64,000 bases of DNA from Morococcus cerebrosus (GTDB lineage: Bacteria > Pseudomonadota > Gammaproteobacteria > Burkholderiales > Neisseriaceae), in NCBI RefSeq assembly GCF_022749515.1, contig NZ_CP094242.1, forward strand, positions 1,860,001 through 1,924,000, written 5' to 3'. Position 1 is the stretch's first letter. Each line of letters begins with the position of its first letter. The notes below the pieces were generated by a model that worked only from the letters and a program-made list of their open reading frames with translations, did not search any database and was not told the DNA's origin. Position numbers and translations under genes: made by a program. This document shows, piece by piece, positions 62,716 through 64,000 of the stretch.

Positions 62716-62745
62716 AATATATGTTTTGCATATTATGATTGACAA
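62716..62745 (-). promoter_or_regulatory. candidate promoter of the trimeric autotransporter
   Basis: -35 TTGTCA (62740-62745) and -10 TATATT (62716-62721) with an 18-base spacer, each 5/6 to consensus. Confidence 0.55.
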
Positions 62746-63479
62746 ATATTTGCCGCTTATCTAATATACATACCACTTATCCAATACTTACAAAAAAATG
62801 TACCCGATTCAATCCATCTAAAACAAATAAATAAGTACAATCAAGATAATGGATTGACTTACAATCCAATCAATCTATACATGATTGTATTATATTGGAC
62901 CACCTGTCTTCTCATTTATTATTTTTTTTTATCATGGCTTAACACGTTCTCTATATTATTAATTATTAACCGTATTGTTTGTCATGAATATATAACTCAA
63001 AATATATTAACAACTGGAACAAATAGAAAAATATATAACACTCTGCAATTTTATGTCTAATTTTTATATAAAAAGCAATTTAAATTTAAAATAAACTAAA
63101 AATTTACCAATAAATTTTTTAGAGGCTATTTTTATCTACAAGAATGTTTTCCATACATATATCCACAAATTCCCATCTCTTACCTCTATACCCCAACTTT
63201 CACGCATCTTTCTACAACTGAAACATGTTAAAAAAGTGTTGTATTTAGACAAAAATCATCTATCCTCATAGATGATGATCTTTCTAATTTCGTCAATCTT
63301 ATCTAACAACACCTATTTCCCACTCACTCCAAAATTAAGTATTTCAAAATCACTGGCCTCCCTATTCAGCTATTCTCATTAGCTTTGGATCTGCTCATCT
63401 CGTCCCGTTTTAGATTGAATCGTCTATAATCCCCTCCTGATACCTTTTTTATACGCCCATCACATCTTGGAATATCATT
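62746..63479. other. AT-rich intergenic region between adhesin and waaA
   Basis: About 730 bases, very AT-rich, with no gene or known repeat recognised. No DUS is present, unlike most gaps here. Confidence 0.65.
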
Positions 63480-64000
63480 ATGATACGTTGGTTATACAAT
63501 CAACTTTGGCATATCGCTCCTTTGTTTATCCGCCGTTATCTAAAAAAGAGAGCTAAAAAATCAACATCCTATTTGGAACACTGGGATGAAAGATTCGGCA
63601 AAAAAATGAGCAAGCCCGTGCGTCATCCGATTTGGATTCACGCCGTTTCTGTCGGGGAAACCCGTGCTGCGCAGCCACTCATCGAAGCATTACAGAACTA
63701 TTTCCCAGATGTCCCTTTATTACTGACTCAAATGACACCGACCGGAAGGCATACGGCGCAAACCCTATATCCCAATGCGCAATGCCGCTATATTCCCTAC
63801 GACAAACCAGAATGGGTTGGGCAATTTTTAACCGACCATGTCCCTCGTTTCGGTATTTTGATGGAAACAGAAATTTGGCCGAACCTGATGCATATGTGTG
63901 CTGAAAAACAGGTGCCGCTTTTTCTTGCTAACGCCCGCCTGTCTGAAAAATCGCAACGGGGATATTTGAAAATACGCGGCTTGGTTGAGCCTGCTATGCG
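63480..64000 (+). CDS. waaA: 3-deoxy-D-manno-octulosonic acid transferase (partial, runs off the right edge)
   Basis: WaaA (KdtA) adds Kdo to lipid A. The visible 173 residues start MIRWLYNQLWHIAPLFIRRY, with a membrane-associated N-terminus, HPIWIHAVSVGETRAAQPLI and the active-site region LMETEIWPNLM (catalytic Glu in the WaaA family: TEIWPN). The rest lies outside the window. Confidence 0.95.
   Translation, partial: MIRWLYNQLWHIAPLFIRRYLKKRAKKSTSYLEHWDERFGKKMSKPVRHPIWIHAVSVGETRAAQPLIEALQNYFPDVPLLLTQMTPTGRHTAQTLYPNAQCRYIPYDKPEWVGQFLTDHVPRFGILMETEIWPNLMHMCAEKQVPLFLANARLSEKSQRGYLKIRGLVEPAM

Overview
The window comes from a commensal Neisseria chromosome. The sequence shows dozens of copies of the 12-mer AGGTCGTCTGAA, the DNA uptake sequence (DUS) dialect known from the N. 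mucosa / N. sicca / N. macacae group, many of them as inverted pairs forming terminators. It also has a complete Correia element, copies of the neisserial insertion sequences IS1106 and IS1655, and typical neisserial genes (Slam, pilF-pilG-pilD, nqrABCDEF). The species call is an inference from the DUS dialect.

Layout. 1-1857: start of the cbb3 oxidase operon (ccoN and a partial ccoO, minus strand). 2188-4456: an M61 peptidase and a DUF442 protein. 4578-4734: Correia element. 4762-6906: nitrilase-family hydrolase and a complete IS1106. 7105-11359: dxs, tyrA and a heptosyltransferase. 11409-12854: IS1655 next to a broken porin gene. 13047-14594: ruvC and a lipid A acyltransferase. 14595-15384: AT-rich gap holding a strong candidate for an unannotated structured RNA with its own promoter and terminator (about 15036-15296). 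15452-19432: OmpA-like lipoprotein, a DUF1275 membrane-protein gene split by an IS630-family element, and ilvE. 19821-25081: lapA-lapB and a 1017-residue coiled-coil / beta-helix protein of unknown role. 25141-27850: thyA and a rearranged IS cluster. 27909-30109: ribD, a lipoprotein and nrdR. 31050-36552: a complete rrn operon on the minus strand (P1 promoter, 16S, tRNA-Ile, tRNA-Ala, 23S, 5S, terminator). 37047-44219: coaBC and nqrABCDEF. 44571-48628: NhaD-type antiporter, a Slam-type translocon protein and a small exported protein. 48880-50393: lspA and ispH. 50464-53978: three nested layers of IS1655 and IS630-family elements. 54057-60744: lipoprotein, ribF, yacG, an unknown gene, coaE, pilD, pilG, pilF. 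61024-62656: a trimeric autotransporter with a BamE-like lipoprotein downstream. 63480-64000: start of waaA.

Functional themes. Respiration and sodium bioenergetics: ccoNO, the Na+-NQR complex and a neighbouring Na+/H+ antiporter. Envelope building: heptosyltransferase, acyltransferase, lapAB, waaA, lspA, Slam and BamE-like proteins. Type IV pilus assembly, which also underlies DNA uptake. Isoprenoid synthesis (dxs, ispH) and flavin/CoA synthesis (ribD, ribF, coaBC, coaE).

The most unusual items are the candidate RNA at 15036-15296, the repeat-bearing beta-helix protein at 22028-25081, the autotransporter/lipoprotein pair with a Fur-like site, two IS1655 insertions at the same base of DUS terminators, and the two fold-back IS clusters.
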